Below are positions 33,183 to 45,717 of a stretch of DNA of 64,000 nucleotides, piece by piece. The notes beneath the pieces are model-generated. The model saw nothing but the letters and a program-made list of their open reading frames with translations. It had not been told where the DNA came from and did not search any database. Each line of letters opens with the position of its first letter. Within the stretch, counting starts at the first letter, position 1. This DNA is from Cadophora sp. MPI-SDFR-AT-0126 (lineage: Eukaryota > Ascomycota > Leotiomycetes > Helotiales > Ploettnerulaceae), in contig JAGMVK010000004.1 in NCBI GenBank assembly GCA_020747065.1, positions 1,860,001 through 1,924,000 of the forward strand, given 5' to 3'. The position numbers and the translations under genes were made by a program.

Positions 33183-33711
33183 TTATTCCCATCCAAGCGG
33201 AATTAATTCATCTTTCTCGTCCTTCTTCTTTGTTAAGCTCTTCTTGGATCGCAGCACACATTTCAGGTTACGGGACTTGACATTCGTCGAATAGCTTCGT
33301 ACGGAGCTTGAGGCTGTCTTAGCCTGCTTCGGGTTCAACTCCTTCTTCTCGCCTTCTGCCCTAGCCTGAGCTTCGGCGGCTTCAAGGGCTTCGAGACTGA
33401 TAGGAGTGGGTTCGAATATCGCCGATGCGTCAAATTGGCCGGTGAAAGGCTTAGTAATCTGGAGGCCTGCCAGACCAGCGGAGAGATGAGTCTTCGAAGC
33501 CGCTGGGGCGTTGTTATTGGCCTTGCTGACCTTGTTGGCTGTGTTGACTTTGCAAAAGGGGTATCTCGGACTGCGGTGAGATGGCTTTCTGGGGGCACCT
33601 GGGCACTTCGGAACTAATAATATATGGTTATTATCTCTACATTACATGTCAAGAGAGATAATGAAAGGTCTTACCATTTCCTCTGCGGCTGATTGGAGTG
33701 CTAGGAGCCAT
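33183..33711 (-). CDS. Small basic protein, 155 residues, unknown function
   Basis: A 37-nt first exon (33711-33675) encoding MAPSTPISRRGN is joined by a GT-AG intron to exon 33613-33183, giving an intact 155-residue frame. The product begins with a Pro/Arg-rich basic segment (CPGAPRKPSHRSPRYP), continues through HLSAGLAGLQITKPFTGQF and an Ala/Glu-rich helix (ISLEALEAAEAQARAEGEKK), and ends in a strongly basic tail (LRSKKSLTKKKDEKDE). There is no signal peptide or membrane helix; nuclear or nucleolar location is plausible. The tiny basic first exon ending in a phase-1 intron and a split Val codon is shared with the interrupted gene at 31.5-32.5 kb. I do not recognise a family. Confidence 0.6.
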
Positions 33712-34219
33712 GTCGACCGTTAGTTTTACCGTTCCTAGAGTTTTGACTGACTAATTGAGTCAGCAAGTCTCTAAATCATAGCATCAAAGGGTCTCCTACT
33801 GAATAAGGTATCTATGTCTTTGTTGTTGGACGTCGAAGTGTCTAGGTCGAGCTCTGGGTTTTGAGATCGTCGAGATTATCGAGGTTGTTGTTGGTTAAGG
33901 GAGGATATGCCTTTTGGAGATGAGGAACTCTGATTTAGGTGCATAGCCAGCCAGCAAGCGTGACAACAAGGACGAGAGCGAAGCTAAGAAATTCATCGGT
34001 GAATATGATGCCACAATCCTTTGTCAAATCGACAAAGCTAGTCAACAATAGGAGAGTCACATGATCACATATTCGATTGTGTGAATGCAATGTACGTGAT
34101 TTCTTCCAATATATACAGAATTTTACCACTGAGGGCAACAAGCGCTCGCAGGACGTTGGAGTGAGTGTGGGTGGCTCGGAAATCTCCATCACTTAAGCGA
34201 GAGATATAACCAACAACTT
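33712..34219. other. Intergenic region, no gene seen
   Basis: A 0.5 kb AT-rich stretch between the small basic protein gene start and the xylanase stop, both on the minus strand. It contains only short frames. Confidence 0.5.
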
Positions 34220-35089
<870 letters not shown>

Positions 35090-35159
35090 GGTGAAAAATG
35101 GAAGCAAGTGAAACGGTGTAAGACAATTCTACGCCCCTATACCGGAGGAAATCTCATCC

Positions 35160-35166
35160 TTTTATA
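35160..35166 (-). promoter_or_regulatory. TATA box of the xylanase gene
   Basis: TATAAAA on the minus strand lies about 71 bases upstream of the xylanase ATG, a normal distance for a fungal core promoter with a short 5' UTR. Confidence 0.6.
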
Positions 35167-35278
35167 CATTTCCGATCAATCAAAAGCAAACATTACCCAA
35201 CGATCCTCGTGTCCGATGCTAATCTCGTTTCTCATGGATCATGAGGTCGTTCGATCTGGCAGAGGCTGATCGAAGCAT

Positions 35279-35284
35279 TTAGCC
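35279..35284 (-). promoter_or_regulatory. Candidate XlnR-type GGCTAA site
   Basis: GGCTAA on the minus strand is centred about 193 bases upstream of the xylanase ATG. XlnR/Xyr1-type regulators of ascomycetes bind GGCTAA/GGCTRR. A six-base match occurs by chance, so its value rests on the position in a GH11 promoter. Confidence 0.45.
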
Positions 35285-36092
35285 TTGGCGGGAGCCAAAT
35301 TGTTCGAAACACCGGATTGGACTAATTGTAGAGGCTTGTCATATAGAAGCAATATTGGCAGGTTCGTCGCGTCTGGGTTAATTACCGGTACTTCTATCCG
35401 TGGCACCAAAATGATCGACGCGGTGCCGATTGGTATTGGAGATACGGGTAAATGCCTCCTTAGCATCGTCACTCAGAGTTTTTGTCGATGAGAGGCAGGG
35501 GCTTGCGAAGCAAAGTATAAGAGAGCGGGTAAGTTTCAATTATGCAAATTTTGTATTTACCCGAGGCATTAGGGGTTGTACCCCTCATATCATACATGCT
35601 ATTGATCTCACAGGGAGAAAGGGATGAGCAAAATGTGGGGTGCAGATCGGGAAAGTTTGTCTGTTTCAGCCGGACATTAGCTTGTGTTGCTGGCCTGGCG
35701 AGAACAAGCGAACTGAAGGGGTTTGGACTTGGATGCTTTGATCTATTCATGATGAAATCCTTTGGCCATTGATATAAGGCACTTGGATGTCAACAAAGAG
35801 CGATCCATGAATGTTGTTGTTTGCCCGTCCGGGAGCTCGGTGCGGCACAGCAGTTCACTGACACTCTTGATCGATCCCATCAATGCAGCTAATTTCATCC
35901 CAAAGATATCAATTCTTGATACAGCCAGCTCATGGCTCCCGAATAAATCATCTAATCTCTTACCGTCTCTTATATCTCGATCGATTGATTTTTCCTCTTT
36001 GAGATAGTTCAGCATTCTCTGGAAACCTCCCCCACTCTCCACAAGCCACCGCGCGGAATCATCAATCAGCATTTCTACTCTGCACTCTAAAT

Positions 36093-36926
36093 ATGTCGAC
36101 TAAGAAAACTCCCAAGATCTCTACTCGGCTAGCCAAAGCATCACACGGGGACATAAATTTCATCATAGCAGCATTCGACTCGACTCTCCCTCACCTAGCA
36201 TCAATCGGAAGCGGTGAACAATGGGGCACCATCCCATTTTCCCAGCGAGAAGGCTTTATCCAAGAAACAGCTGACTCTGTTGAGAAATCCGAGAAGTATG
36301 GAGAGACCAAGGAGAAACAGGAAGTCTGCGTCTTTATTGCGGAGGTCGAGTGTTTTGAGTCAGTTCCTGAAGGAGCACATGTACAGGAGGACGAGGATGG
36401 CAAGAGAATGATGTCTGTGGGTACTGCGACGGTTCATGGAGAGTGGTTTCCGCAGTACTTGAGATCTCAAGAGCATTTGGGAATTGCTGATGCCAAAGAT
36501 TTCCTGTATATTGAAGTGATGGTGACTGATCACCGCTTGGGTGCGTGGAGCAAAGGTGCTGGTGCTTCGTTGATGCCAGGTATCGTGGAGTATGGCCGAA
36601 TCGAGGGTAAGAGAACTCTCTATGTAGACGGGGTAAGTGCTGTTTCCAGGTCGGATTTCTTTCTGAAGGACGAGACGAATTCGATAAACAGGATTAATGT
36701 CTTCTCAAATTCGGTACTGACTTGACTAAGTGGGCTGGGAATGATCGAAAACTGATTCAGTAAGATCCCCAAGTCCTCTCAAGTACGCTGGAAAGTCTAG
36801 TTAACATCAGTCAGCTACTATGAGCGGCAAGGCTTCCGAATTGTGGGGGAATTTTCCTTCCCACGCAAGAACGGATTGATTTGGCCAGGAACATTATTGA
36901 AGATGGATCTTAGTTCAGAGGTATAG
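36093..36926 (+). CDS. GNAT-family N-acetyltransferase
   Basis: Exons 36093-36632, 36731-36759 and 36815-36926 join in frame to about 226 residues. The middle exon is 29 nt and encodes WAGNDRKLI, which restores the family's end pattern: TLYVDG, then WAGNDRKLI, then HYYERQGFRIVGEF. The core includes VGTATVHGEWFPQYL and DFLYIEVMVTDHRLGAWSKGAGASLM, where the beta4 strand and the acetyl-CoA pyrophosphate loop lie. The loop GAWSKGAGASL departs from the usual Q/RxxGxG/A. The protein is soluble with no targeting signal. GNAT enzymes acetylate amines of small molecules or proteins; the substrate cannot be told here. Confidence 0.8.
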
Positions 36927-37633
36927 TTGCTTTACATTGATAGAAGGCATTTCGTTTCTCATGAATTATTTTATCCTCAAGCATTGTTCATCCATCCACA
37001 CAAAAAAAAAAACGTTATTCTTTTCAAAGCGTCACCTGAATTCTCTGCACTCTGACACTAGACATCCTAATCTTCGGGTTGCCATTCCTTTCAACCTATG
37101 AAAAAGACTTTATTCTGGGTAATGTTCTTTGAGAAGTGCTTCATTAATATGTTCCCACACAATAAATGTGAAGGAATGCAGGTGTCGTATCCAAATCTGG
37201 GTGCTGTAAGAGCGGCACAAGTAACAAAGTTGTGCGAGCTGAACATCGAAATGCAAAGTCGTCAAAGTCATAGTCCGTCACCGAGGATGAAGAATTATTT
37301 CATGTTCGTTCAGCACAGGAGGGGGTTATGGGCCTAGGCATTGATCCACATTTGGCATCCAAGCTGTCGATCATGACTAGCGAATCTTGTTCGTTCAATA
37401 CTCTCGACTTAGAATTGATGGGCGGCAAAAGTGGATGCAGTTGATAGAGGTGTACGTCGGAGGAAGGGGAAGCTAGATCTGAGGGCTTTCACAGGTAAAA
37501 GATGCGGAGGACGTGGTTTTGATACAACAAGAATGTATAGATCTATGGATTGAATTATTTGCAGTTCAAACGCAGCATATGATACAAAGAGAAGTACAAA
37601 ATTTATCAGTATAAAACGAGGGCACAAAACCTA
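36927..37633. other. Intergenic region between convergent genes
   Basis: A 0.7 kb AT-rich gap between the acetyltransferase stop and the Zn2Cys6 stop. No gene is supported. Confidence 0.5.
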
Positions 37634-39417
37634 TCATAGCCCATATACCTCCCTTATCGGCCACTCTAACCATCCCTCCCACCGCCCATCGTTGCCCAAC
37701 TCGTGCCTCACAGCGCCGAGCAATGACTCAGCTTTCCCCTTGATCCACCACAAATCTTCTGCTCTCTTCAAAATAACACAGTATACTGCAATTAGCACCA
37801 GGGCTTGCGGGACTCGATTCTCGACCATGTCGCAGAATCGAGAGGGGAGGAGAGTTGTCCAGCTGAGTGCTGCGATGCTGGCGCTTATTTGAGGCGGAGG
37901 AAATGATGTGTCAGAGATAGAGGTTGCCTGAGCTGAGGTTGGGGATTTCGAGAGGGCGAGGAGATTGAGTACGTAGTGAAGAGTCTGTAGTGTTTCCCCC
38001 AACGCGTTTATGTCCTCCTCGGACAGTACTACGGAAGAATCGCTGTCGGTGGCAGAGGAAGGATCGCTCCAGCAGGAAGCAATTACTTCAAGACTCTCAC
38101 TATCTCTCGGACTAATGCTGCTTGTTTGCCTGTAACTTGGATTGCGGTAGACGTGGTCATAGTTTATTGTCCGCCATGGATCGATAATGTCATGGTATTC
38201 GCTTGTAGAGACCCAAGCGTAGGTCTTGGAGACGATGTGGTGACCACCCCGTTGGATTTTATACCATGGCACTGTCGTTTTTGCGAATTCTGGTTTGGGT
38301 GCAAATTCGGTGTGAGCTACGGTGGCAGCAGGGTATCCATCTGGAAGTGTTGCCGGCGATGAAGACTCTGAAGAGGTGTCAGAAGGAAAGAAGAGGTCAG
38401 CGCCCCTGGCGCCTGGAGAGGCCCAAGCAAACAAGCTTAAATAACTCGCACATGCTGCACAGGCAGCTGAGTTGCTAGAGGAGAGATTCTGTATTTCGTG
38501 CTGGAAAAGGATAATGCATTTTGTATGGTAGACAATGGCGAGGTGTTGGTACCTCTCGGCCAGACGGTTCTGTTGAACATTGCTGCTGCTTGTAGTGTGC
38601 AGAAACGAGAGATGGAGGGCCGACAGTGAGAAGAGGGCGTAAAGAAGATATTTTTGTGAAAAGGAGAGTGTGACGATGATGGTGCCCCAGATGTTGGAGC
38701 CTGTCATGTGTGGTCCTAGCATGGAGATACTGGTTTGCGTGGTGTAGAAGTGGAGGAGGTGGAGATCTTCGGTATTGAATGTGGTTCCCATATAGTCTGC
38801 TTGAAGTATCGGGCGCTGATTTATGTTGTATGGCTGCGGTAATGTTTGCAAATGTCTGGAGGTGGCGTGAGGTGCTTCGAAACTGTTGTGCTGGTGTGAT
38901 GCTGCTTCTGCCTGACGTTGTTGTAGACTTCGAGACCCCACGGGGACGTACTGAAGGTATGAACAAGACAGCTTATATCGAACACATTTGTGGCAAGAGG
39001 GCTTCGATTCGTCGCACTGAGAGATGGTCATTATATAGAGGATGATATTTTGGATTGCGCCAGCTTCTGGTTATGGAGCATCTGCGCCATGCCAGCGAAC
39101 CCGAATATGAAAACGATAGCAAGAAGCGCCAAGAGTACAATGATCATAGTCTCCATGACCGAATAGAATATTCTATCAGAAATGAAAGAGCGAGAATTGA
39201 TGTGACATGAATGCAGAGGGGCCTGGATTCATATGGGGAGGTGGGTGGAGCCTTTTTATATGCTGAGAACTTTCAATGAACAGCAAGTATCGCGTCCAAG
39301 GGCCCGGTACATCTTTGATTAGGAGACAAATTAGAATGAAGCAACGTCTCTCCGTACCTTGATCTTTCTCGTCTTGCACTGAAGACATCCAGTCCGACTC
39401 TTTGGATGGCGAACCAT
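37634..39417 (-). CDS. Zn2Cys6 transcription factor, zinc cluster split by a long intron
   Basis: Exon 1 (39417-39358) encodes 20 residues, MVRHPKSRTGCLQCKTRKIK, with the first two zinc cysteines. Exon 2 (39016-37634) begins at the third, CDESKPSCHKCVRYKLSC. The join gives Cys11, 14, 21, 28, 31 and 38 with spacing 2-6-6-2-6, the standard fungal binuclear cluster, and a protein of about 480 residues. The intron is 341 nt (39357-39017), far longer than the 45-110 nt usual in this window. The remainder resembles the sterol-uptake-like regulatory region: FNTEDLHLLHFYTTQTS, then Ser-rich linkers. Annotation from exon 2 alone would miss half of the DNA-binding domain. The target genes are unknown; neighbours give no clear pathway. 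Confidence 0.83.
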
Positions 39418-40168
39418 TGCCAAGCTTCTGCCCCGCTGCTCCTCCACTTACACCAATCGCAGAACACTGAATCCGAGGATTTGCATACACTATTCGAATG
39501 GGAAATGAAGTTTGGAGCTCAAAAAGCAGATTTGGACAAATTTGGACAAATTTGGAAAAGGTCGTCTAGAGCAATGCATCGTCGTTGATAGTGGGGAAAG
39601 GGGTTGGAGTGAGACGTCCAATCGGAAGTCAGTGAAAGCGAGCTTGGCAGAGGATGAGTAATGGAGTCCGCCTGTCACTTTCTTTCTGACCTTAACATTT
39701 ATTTCTTGTGGCTTGAAGTATATATATCGCTTTTGTAGAGCAGCTGTTCTGAACTTTCTCTGCCGGCAACAAAACTTACCCAAACATTCTAGCGACCAAA
39801 TTCGGCCATACCTGGGGTATTGGAGAGAGACAGGGAGGAAGTAGTTCTAGTTACATCCAGTTCTTCTTGTTCAGTTATAACGAATCGAAGTAGTACGACC
39901 AAAGGAAAAGAAGCGGCATTTCACAGCCATCACGTATTTTCAATCAAAAGGAAGATAATTCACAGGGAGGAAAGAGAGTCTATTCTTCCGTGAACAGAGG
40001 CTGTTCATGATCAATATCATCATCCACAAAGCAAGTAAGCCCATGCACCCTGCACTCGCTACCAGCCCTTACTTTATGATTTGTGAATATTTGGACGGAA
40101 AGCTGTCGGTATAGTCTCTAGTAAAACTCCTAGGGGAGAACATTCCAGAGATTCAGAGCTGCAAACGT
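39418..40168. other. Intergenic region, no gene seen
   Basis: A 0.75 kb AT-rich stretch upstream of the Zn2Cys6 gene and downstream of the KH-domain gene. A small direct repeat of GATTTGGACAAATTTGG type lies near 39533-39556. No supported reading frame. Confidence 0.45.
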
Positions 40169-41913
40169 TTACCAGCCGCTGTCGTTCATTGAATCAGCCC
40201 AGTTGCTGTTGCCGCCAGCCTCGGTATTCAAGTTGTCTTTGATATGTGTCAGCAGTGCTATTATTAAAAGTTGCAAGTTGTAATGTAAACATGAGAAAGC
40301 AGAAGGGGGCGAGCGAGGGCAAGGACTGACCTGGGAAGGAATTACCACCAGCACCAACAGCATCATCACCACAAAATCCCTCCTTGGGCTGAGTGAAACC
40401 CGTGGATGGTTGGACAAAGCCGCCGCTGTTATCGCCATTGCCACCATTTCGGGGAGGTCTAGGAGCATTCAACTGTACACTAGGCATTAGAATGTATTCG
40501 CAATGTAATATCGGGAAGAGATATGAAAGCGGAAGTAGATGAAAGGTCTTGTTCTGAGCATCAGTGAGAACACGCAACTCACCCATTCGTCAGCAATAGC
40601 CTGAATCAAACCCTTTGCCTTGTTGATTGAACCCTTTCGGCCAATAATGGTGACGTTGACGAGGTCGCGGGCACGAGGGCGTGGCTCAGTTCTCTCGGGC
40701 ATCTTGATATCCTCAACTCCAGAAACGGACTTCAACTCATTGATCTTTGCGCCCTTGAGACCGATAATGATACCGGTGCAACCAGCTGGAACCTGCACAA
40801 TGTCCTCATGTTCGGTTTGGTCGTTGTCATCCACTCCATCCTCTCCAATCTTGGCTAGCTCTGGCTCGATGACTTCGATAGCTGTGCTACCATCTTGGGT
40901 GTAGGCTGTAGAGAAGAAGTCAGTCAATGGATGTCACAAAGATTATCGAGAACATTGAGGAGCGGGTTGGAAGCTTCGAAGTTGGTGCAACCCGTGAGCA
41001 TGGGTCAATTGAAGGAAGATTGTTTTTGAACGTCATGAACAGAGTCAAGGACACAGATAAGGGAAAGAGATGTTGCTTACCATACATGCGCTCACGAAGG
41101 GACTCGACAACGAAGTGCCAGCGCGGAGCCCAGTAGAACTTGGTGGTACTGGCGACGGCCTTGCTACCAGCCTTATCCTTCTTTGCCTCGGGGGCATTAG
41201 CTCCGTGATCAGACCAAATGGTCTGAGAGGGCAAAAGTCAACAATTGAAATTACTCAGGGACCGCAAGTACTTACAATGCCATACTCGTCGTCAGACAGA
41301 TCGGAGTCCGAGAACTTGACAAAAGCGCGAGTAGTCCATACGTTGTTGTTGCCCAGGTAGTGGTGGACACCAATATCAATCTTGCGACCGTTGTACTCAT
41401 GCTGGTGGTAGATTTCAGTGTCGGTGACCTTGTTCTCGGTTGGTGCTGGGACATGACGAGCGATCTTGGCGAAGAACAACTCCCTGTTGATGAAGTTGAG
41501 CAGATCAACGCGCTCCTGAGCGATCTAGGGAAGTAGAATTAGCTCACAACGCTTTCCCATCAACGAAACAATAAAGACATGTGGCAATGTTATTTAGTAG
41601 GTGCGGAGCATCGGAGGGTGGGAGATGAGGGCTTGCAGACATGTTCCATTGATGAAGAAGGAGGTGGGTCCACACATACCTTTCTCTCATCACCAGTCAA
41701 CTCTTCATTAAGAATGAAGAAGACCTCATCCTCTGTGTGTGGTGTGTTATTGAACTCCTTAGCGTTCTTGGGATTGCCGTCGTTATCAGCCAGGACCTCG
41801 AACATGCTAGAATGGGTGAAGCGTTGACCAGCCTGAGAGTGACCAGTCTTCTTGCCCTTCTTGGCGCCTCCCAATGGAACGTTCTCCTTGGTATTGACCT
41901 TGAATTGTGCCAT
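40169..41913 (-). CDS. KH-domain RNA-binding protein
   Basis: Six exons (41913-41680, 41524-41276, 41222-41081, 40905-40583, 40472-40331, 40236-40169) join in frame to about 385 residues. The N-terminus is basic (MAQFKVNTKENVPLGG, then KKGKKTGHSQ). A middle part with HVPAPTENKVTD, HHYLGNNNVWTTRAF and FYWAPRWHFVVESL is well conserved in appearance but I know no name for it. A KH domain spans about 245-315: VQVPAGCTGIIIGLKGAKI with the GxxG loop GLKG, then a second strand at VTIIGRKGSINKAKGLIQ. The C-terminus is Gly/Asn-rich low complexity. KH domains bind single-stranded RNA or DNA. No signal peptide is present; a nuclear or cytoplasmic RNA role is likely. Confidence 0.75.
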
Positions 41914-44900
41914 CTTGATGATGCTGCGACTTGGTCTTGTGTTTGGTATGTTGTGTCGAGGGACGGGAGCTGAGAGAAAGAGATGGCGGATCTTATACAC
42001 CTTCCGACACCACTAAGCGAAACAGCTAGGTGGGTGGCGCTAGCATTAACAGCCGCTAGCAGAGACACGTGAAGTGTAGAGCTTCAATCCATCTTTATCC
42101 TTCCTCAGCGTTCGATAGATCTCAATTGACTGGAAGGAGGGGCTTCCGCATATCAGAGTTCAAGAGCCAACGGCAGCCTGCATATTGATCACATTGCAAA
42201 CGGAAGACGCGACCAAGAGCCCTGTACCATGTACTGGAGATGAACGAGCGGAATAAAGCATGATCAACGTGCTGGAGCAGTACAGTAATTAGAAGTAGCA
42301 TAAGCCACGGTATGATGCCAGCAAAATAAACAAGCCTAGATGGAACAAAGCACGCCTGAACAAAACACACCAGAATAAGGCAGACAAGAACAAAAGGTCC
42401 TGTTATGAGGAATCGATATGCACTGGGATTCAAATAAGGGCTTTAAATTATCTTCGGGACTTCCTGATGGCTTCCGATACTTCCAATGGCCTGCATTTTG
42501 CTAGAATCCAAAATCCCTGCTGCTGGCATTTTATTTACTCCTCATCACATCTAGGACCCAGCATCATTCCAGATCCATATTCTTTGCCTTACAGAACTTT
42601 TAGCTACATTGCCCCTAGAGAGAAGCATGTACCGTCTGACTCAAAACAATGAAAGCAATCCCTTTCCAATTCTTGCTTAGAGATGGTGAAACAAAGTGAC
42701 GTCCTCAGACAAGCTAAATTGCTTCTTGGGCCCAGGCCAAGGCTTCAACACGATTTGAAAAATCTGAAAGTCGCGCATACTATGTAGTAGCATGGTATTT
42801 TTGACCTTACTGGCCCTTTTCTTCTGGCCTCTGGGCTTCTTTTTAGGGATTAGAGAAAGGATTTGATGCCAAGCCCTGCACCCATCAAGTAACTCCCCCC
42901 ACCACACTTAACGGTGCCAAATTTCCTTAAATGTCCAGGACTTGGGCCCTTCTTCAGCCGCCAACACCACACTCGCATTCAAGAACCTCGAACTTCACGA
43001 TTTGCCTGATGTCAACAGCGCCTTCGCTTACGCCTTGGCGGATTTTGGTGCTTTGTGGGGCAACTGGTGGCTCTTGCAATTTACACAGGAACTCCTCACG
43101 CTCAAAGGGAACGCGACTTACAATACGACGTCGACCATACTTTACGGAATGACGAGCCATACGAGCAACGACATGGCTTAGGTAGACTGGAGCTATCGCC
43201 CGCGTGGTACTCCAATAACACTTAGGCCGATGGCTCTTCCTAAGAGCTCTTCCAGTAAAAAATGGCCTCATCAGACACAACAACATAATTCGCCAAATGG
43301 TACCATTTACAGATACAAAAAGAGATGCATAAAACCTTTTGATAATCACTGCATCCTTGGGAAGCTCTTCTGGGGGAACTCGAGAGAGAAAGTGGAGCTC
43401 GTGATATTCGAAAACATGGCTAACGGTCGTCTTTTCAAAGTAGCACACAGCTGGATCGAAATATGCAGCATTTAAATTTTGGAGCGTTTCTTGGACAGTT
43501 CTAGCTTAAATACTATTGAGAGTCGATATCTCTGCTCAGTAGCTGCAAGATACTCAGGTAGACTGTTAAACCAAGGACTAGAGATTGCCGTTCTTGGCGG
43601 CTACCCAGGGACCTGCTCACAGTATACTGATCTCTGCCAGGCATATTATTGAGCAACATCTTTGAACCCTCTTTCTAGGGATATGAAAGTTTTCGACAGC
43701 GCCTCCTAATGGTTAATCTATCGAGCCAGATCCCCTGATAATACTCGCCACCGTCTCTGCAGACCACTTCAGTGTTATCAGAACTGCAGCCCAAATTCAA
43801 GAAAAAGTTACCTGTCAATACCCGCAAGCGCTGCATTCCATCAGGCCGCCCTTAATTACAATTATGCTTCACACTTCATGTTCCTGGCCAGGCCAGGACA
43901 CGATAGTCGAGGCAATCCACAAAGTCCAAGCATCACCACCTTCAAAGACCACGATCACAGCTTCTTTGATTTCTCTACTCCCCTGCCCTACTTCTGATTC
44001 AAACGTGTCTGGCTTGAATTTGGAAAGCTCGATCTAGAGCCTTACTGGCTCGGACAAGACACAGCGAGATGTTTGAGGTTGACAGGACACGCTTCACTTC
44101 ATGTTTTCTCCACCATGAGGAAATTCTATTCCAGCTCAGCAGATTTGGATGCTGAGTCCTTTTCTGCCTCCCCCGATGTCTTTTCTTGAGCAATTGGCTG
44201 ACATTCTAAAATGCTTCACAAGCAGGATCCGCTACACCCCTCCTTCCACACCTCCGCGTCTTCATTCCAAAACTTCTGCCTTCAGAGCCTCTACAGGCCA
44301 TACCACGTACCACCATGGAAGGACCCAGCCAAAATCCCATTTCTAAAGTTACAGTACACTCAAAAATGTCAAGCGCGGGTACAAGAACAGACGTCATTAA
44401 ACTCAGCAGATCATCTAATCGATGGTAATGACAGAGAGTAGAACCGCAGACCGAAATATCGATGGAATCGTCCTTGGACACATAGAAAGTTGATGGGCCC
44501 CGCTCTCGGGGAGGAGAATGGTTATTTTTCAGTCTGGAATACATAGATACGATTCATATCCATCTAGGGTGGAACTGGGAATACTGCACATGCTAGCATG
44601 CCGAACGAGTACTCTCACTTCCATCGATGAAGGCTGACTGCGAAGGCAGTCTTGTCTCTTTCAAGACTCAGGACAAGGGGAATGGTGGATGGGGACTTTG
44701 TCTGCCTCTGCAGTACGCCTGCAGTACACAACATAAATGGGGCTAATTTCATTGAGCATTCGAGGAAGCCTTATCATCTCGTCCTCCCAGATCATCGCAG
44801 AGTTCATTCTTGACATCTCATCAGCAATCAGAACCTCCCTCGGACTACAACTAGACCACACTTCGTTCATTCTTCATTTCACCAGCTTCAAGCTCCAGCT

Positions 44901-45717
44901 CAAGGCCATAAATTGGTCTTCGATATAGAAGGTCTCAGCGTTTCAAAACTTGCACCCACTTGTCTGCTTTCTCAACAGCAACAGCTGATATACAGGCAAA
45001 GAGAATCCTCCCCCCGCCGCCTCACATCACTACTGAATTTATCTGCAGTCACAAACTGTTCCTCTTCTCTGACGAAGCAGAGCTCGCGGCCACTGGGAAG
45101 GAAAAGGGAGACTCTGTTTCGCCTCAAACAACCATCGAAATGCGTTCTCGTATGATTCAAGCGCCACCCCTCCCCCCCCCTCGAATATATTTTAACTCAA
45201 AATGAAGAGAGATTCTGCAATTGTATAACTTGCAAGTACACAAGCTCCAGAAAATGCCAGTGTGTTGCGTCGTTACTAAGGTTTTGTGTGGGGAAGCACA
45301 TGCTGCAATTCCAACACAAGCCATGCGACGTCTTGACTATCACGACGTTTTGATCTGCCTGAAAGCCTGGTAGTAGAATTCTGTAGCCTGATCGATGGGG
45401 CCCAAAGGCTTTCTGCTCGTCAGGGTCTAGAACGTCTGCATATCTGGAAATGTCCACACTATTGTTTGAATTAAGCCTGCAGACCTCTACAGTTTCGAAT
45501 TTGGTTCGGCGTGAAGACTTCAAAACAATGCTCGTGTCCCGTCCACTCTGGGAGTATCCCATTCAGTAGTCCGTATAGCCATCTAGCCATCGCACTCTGA
45601 ACCCGACAAGCTTGATGATAGAGAGACTGTGTTCTCCTGCCAGCCTCTAGTAACGCATTTTCACGGAAAAAGTTGGAACGATCGAGTTCATGGGTATCTT
45701 GTTGATTTTACACCTCC
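41914..45717. other. 3.8 kb gene-poor gap
   Basis: No complete gene is supported. The only strongly coding-like piece is a plus-strand relic at 42955-43182, listed separately. Other frames (for example 44211-44441 and 45197-45562) are short and lack domains. The segment near 41914-42080 is the promoter of the KH-domain gene. Confidence 0.4.
42955..43182 (+). pseudogene. GC3-rich coding relic of unknown family
   Basis: This frame follows an AG and reads about 75 codons: ANTTLAFKNLELHDLPDVN, FAYALADFGALWGNWWLL and TYNTTSTILYGMTSHTSND, ending in TAG. Third positions are mostly G or C, unlike the AT-rich surroundings, and several Asn-X-Thr sequons are present, as in a secreted protein. No start codon context, partner exon or conserved catalytic motif was found. 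The best reading is a fragment of a former gene or one internal exon of a gene I could not assemble. Confidence 0.35.

Larger units (their letters stand above)
35090..36092. other. Divergent promoter region of xylanase and acetyltransferase
   Basis: About 1 kb between two divergently oriented starts. It carries the TATA box and GGCTAA element of the xylanase side. Open frames inside are short and lack domains. Confidence 0.5.

Noticed and set aside
39176..39490. 104-codon minus-strand frame over the first exon of the Zn2Cys6 gene
   Set aside because: It is in another frame than the zinc-cluster exon, whose cysteine pattern is unambiguous after splicing.
42954..43448. 164-codon minus-strand frame
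   Set aside because: It is antisense to the GC3-rich plus-strand relic and its codons mirror that frame; it lacks a plausible start or domain.
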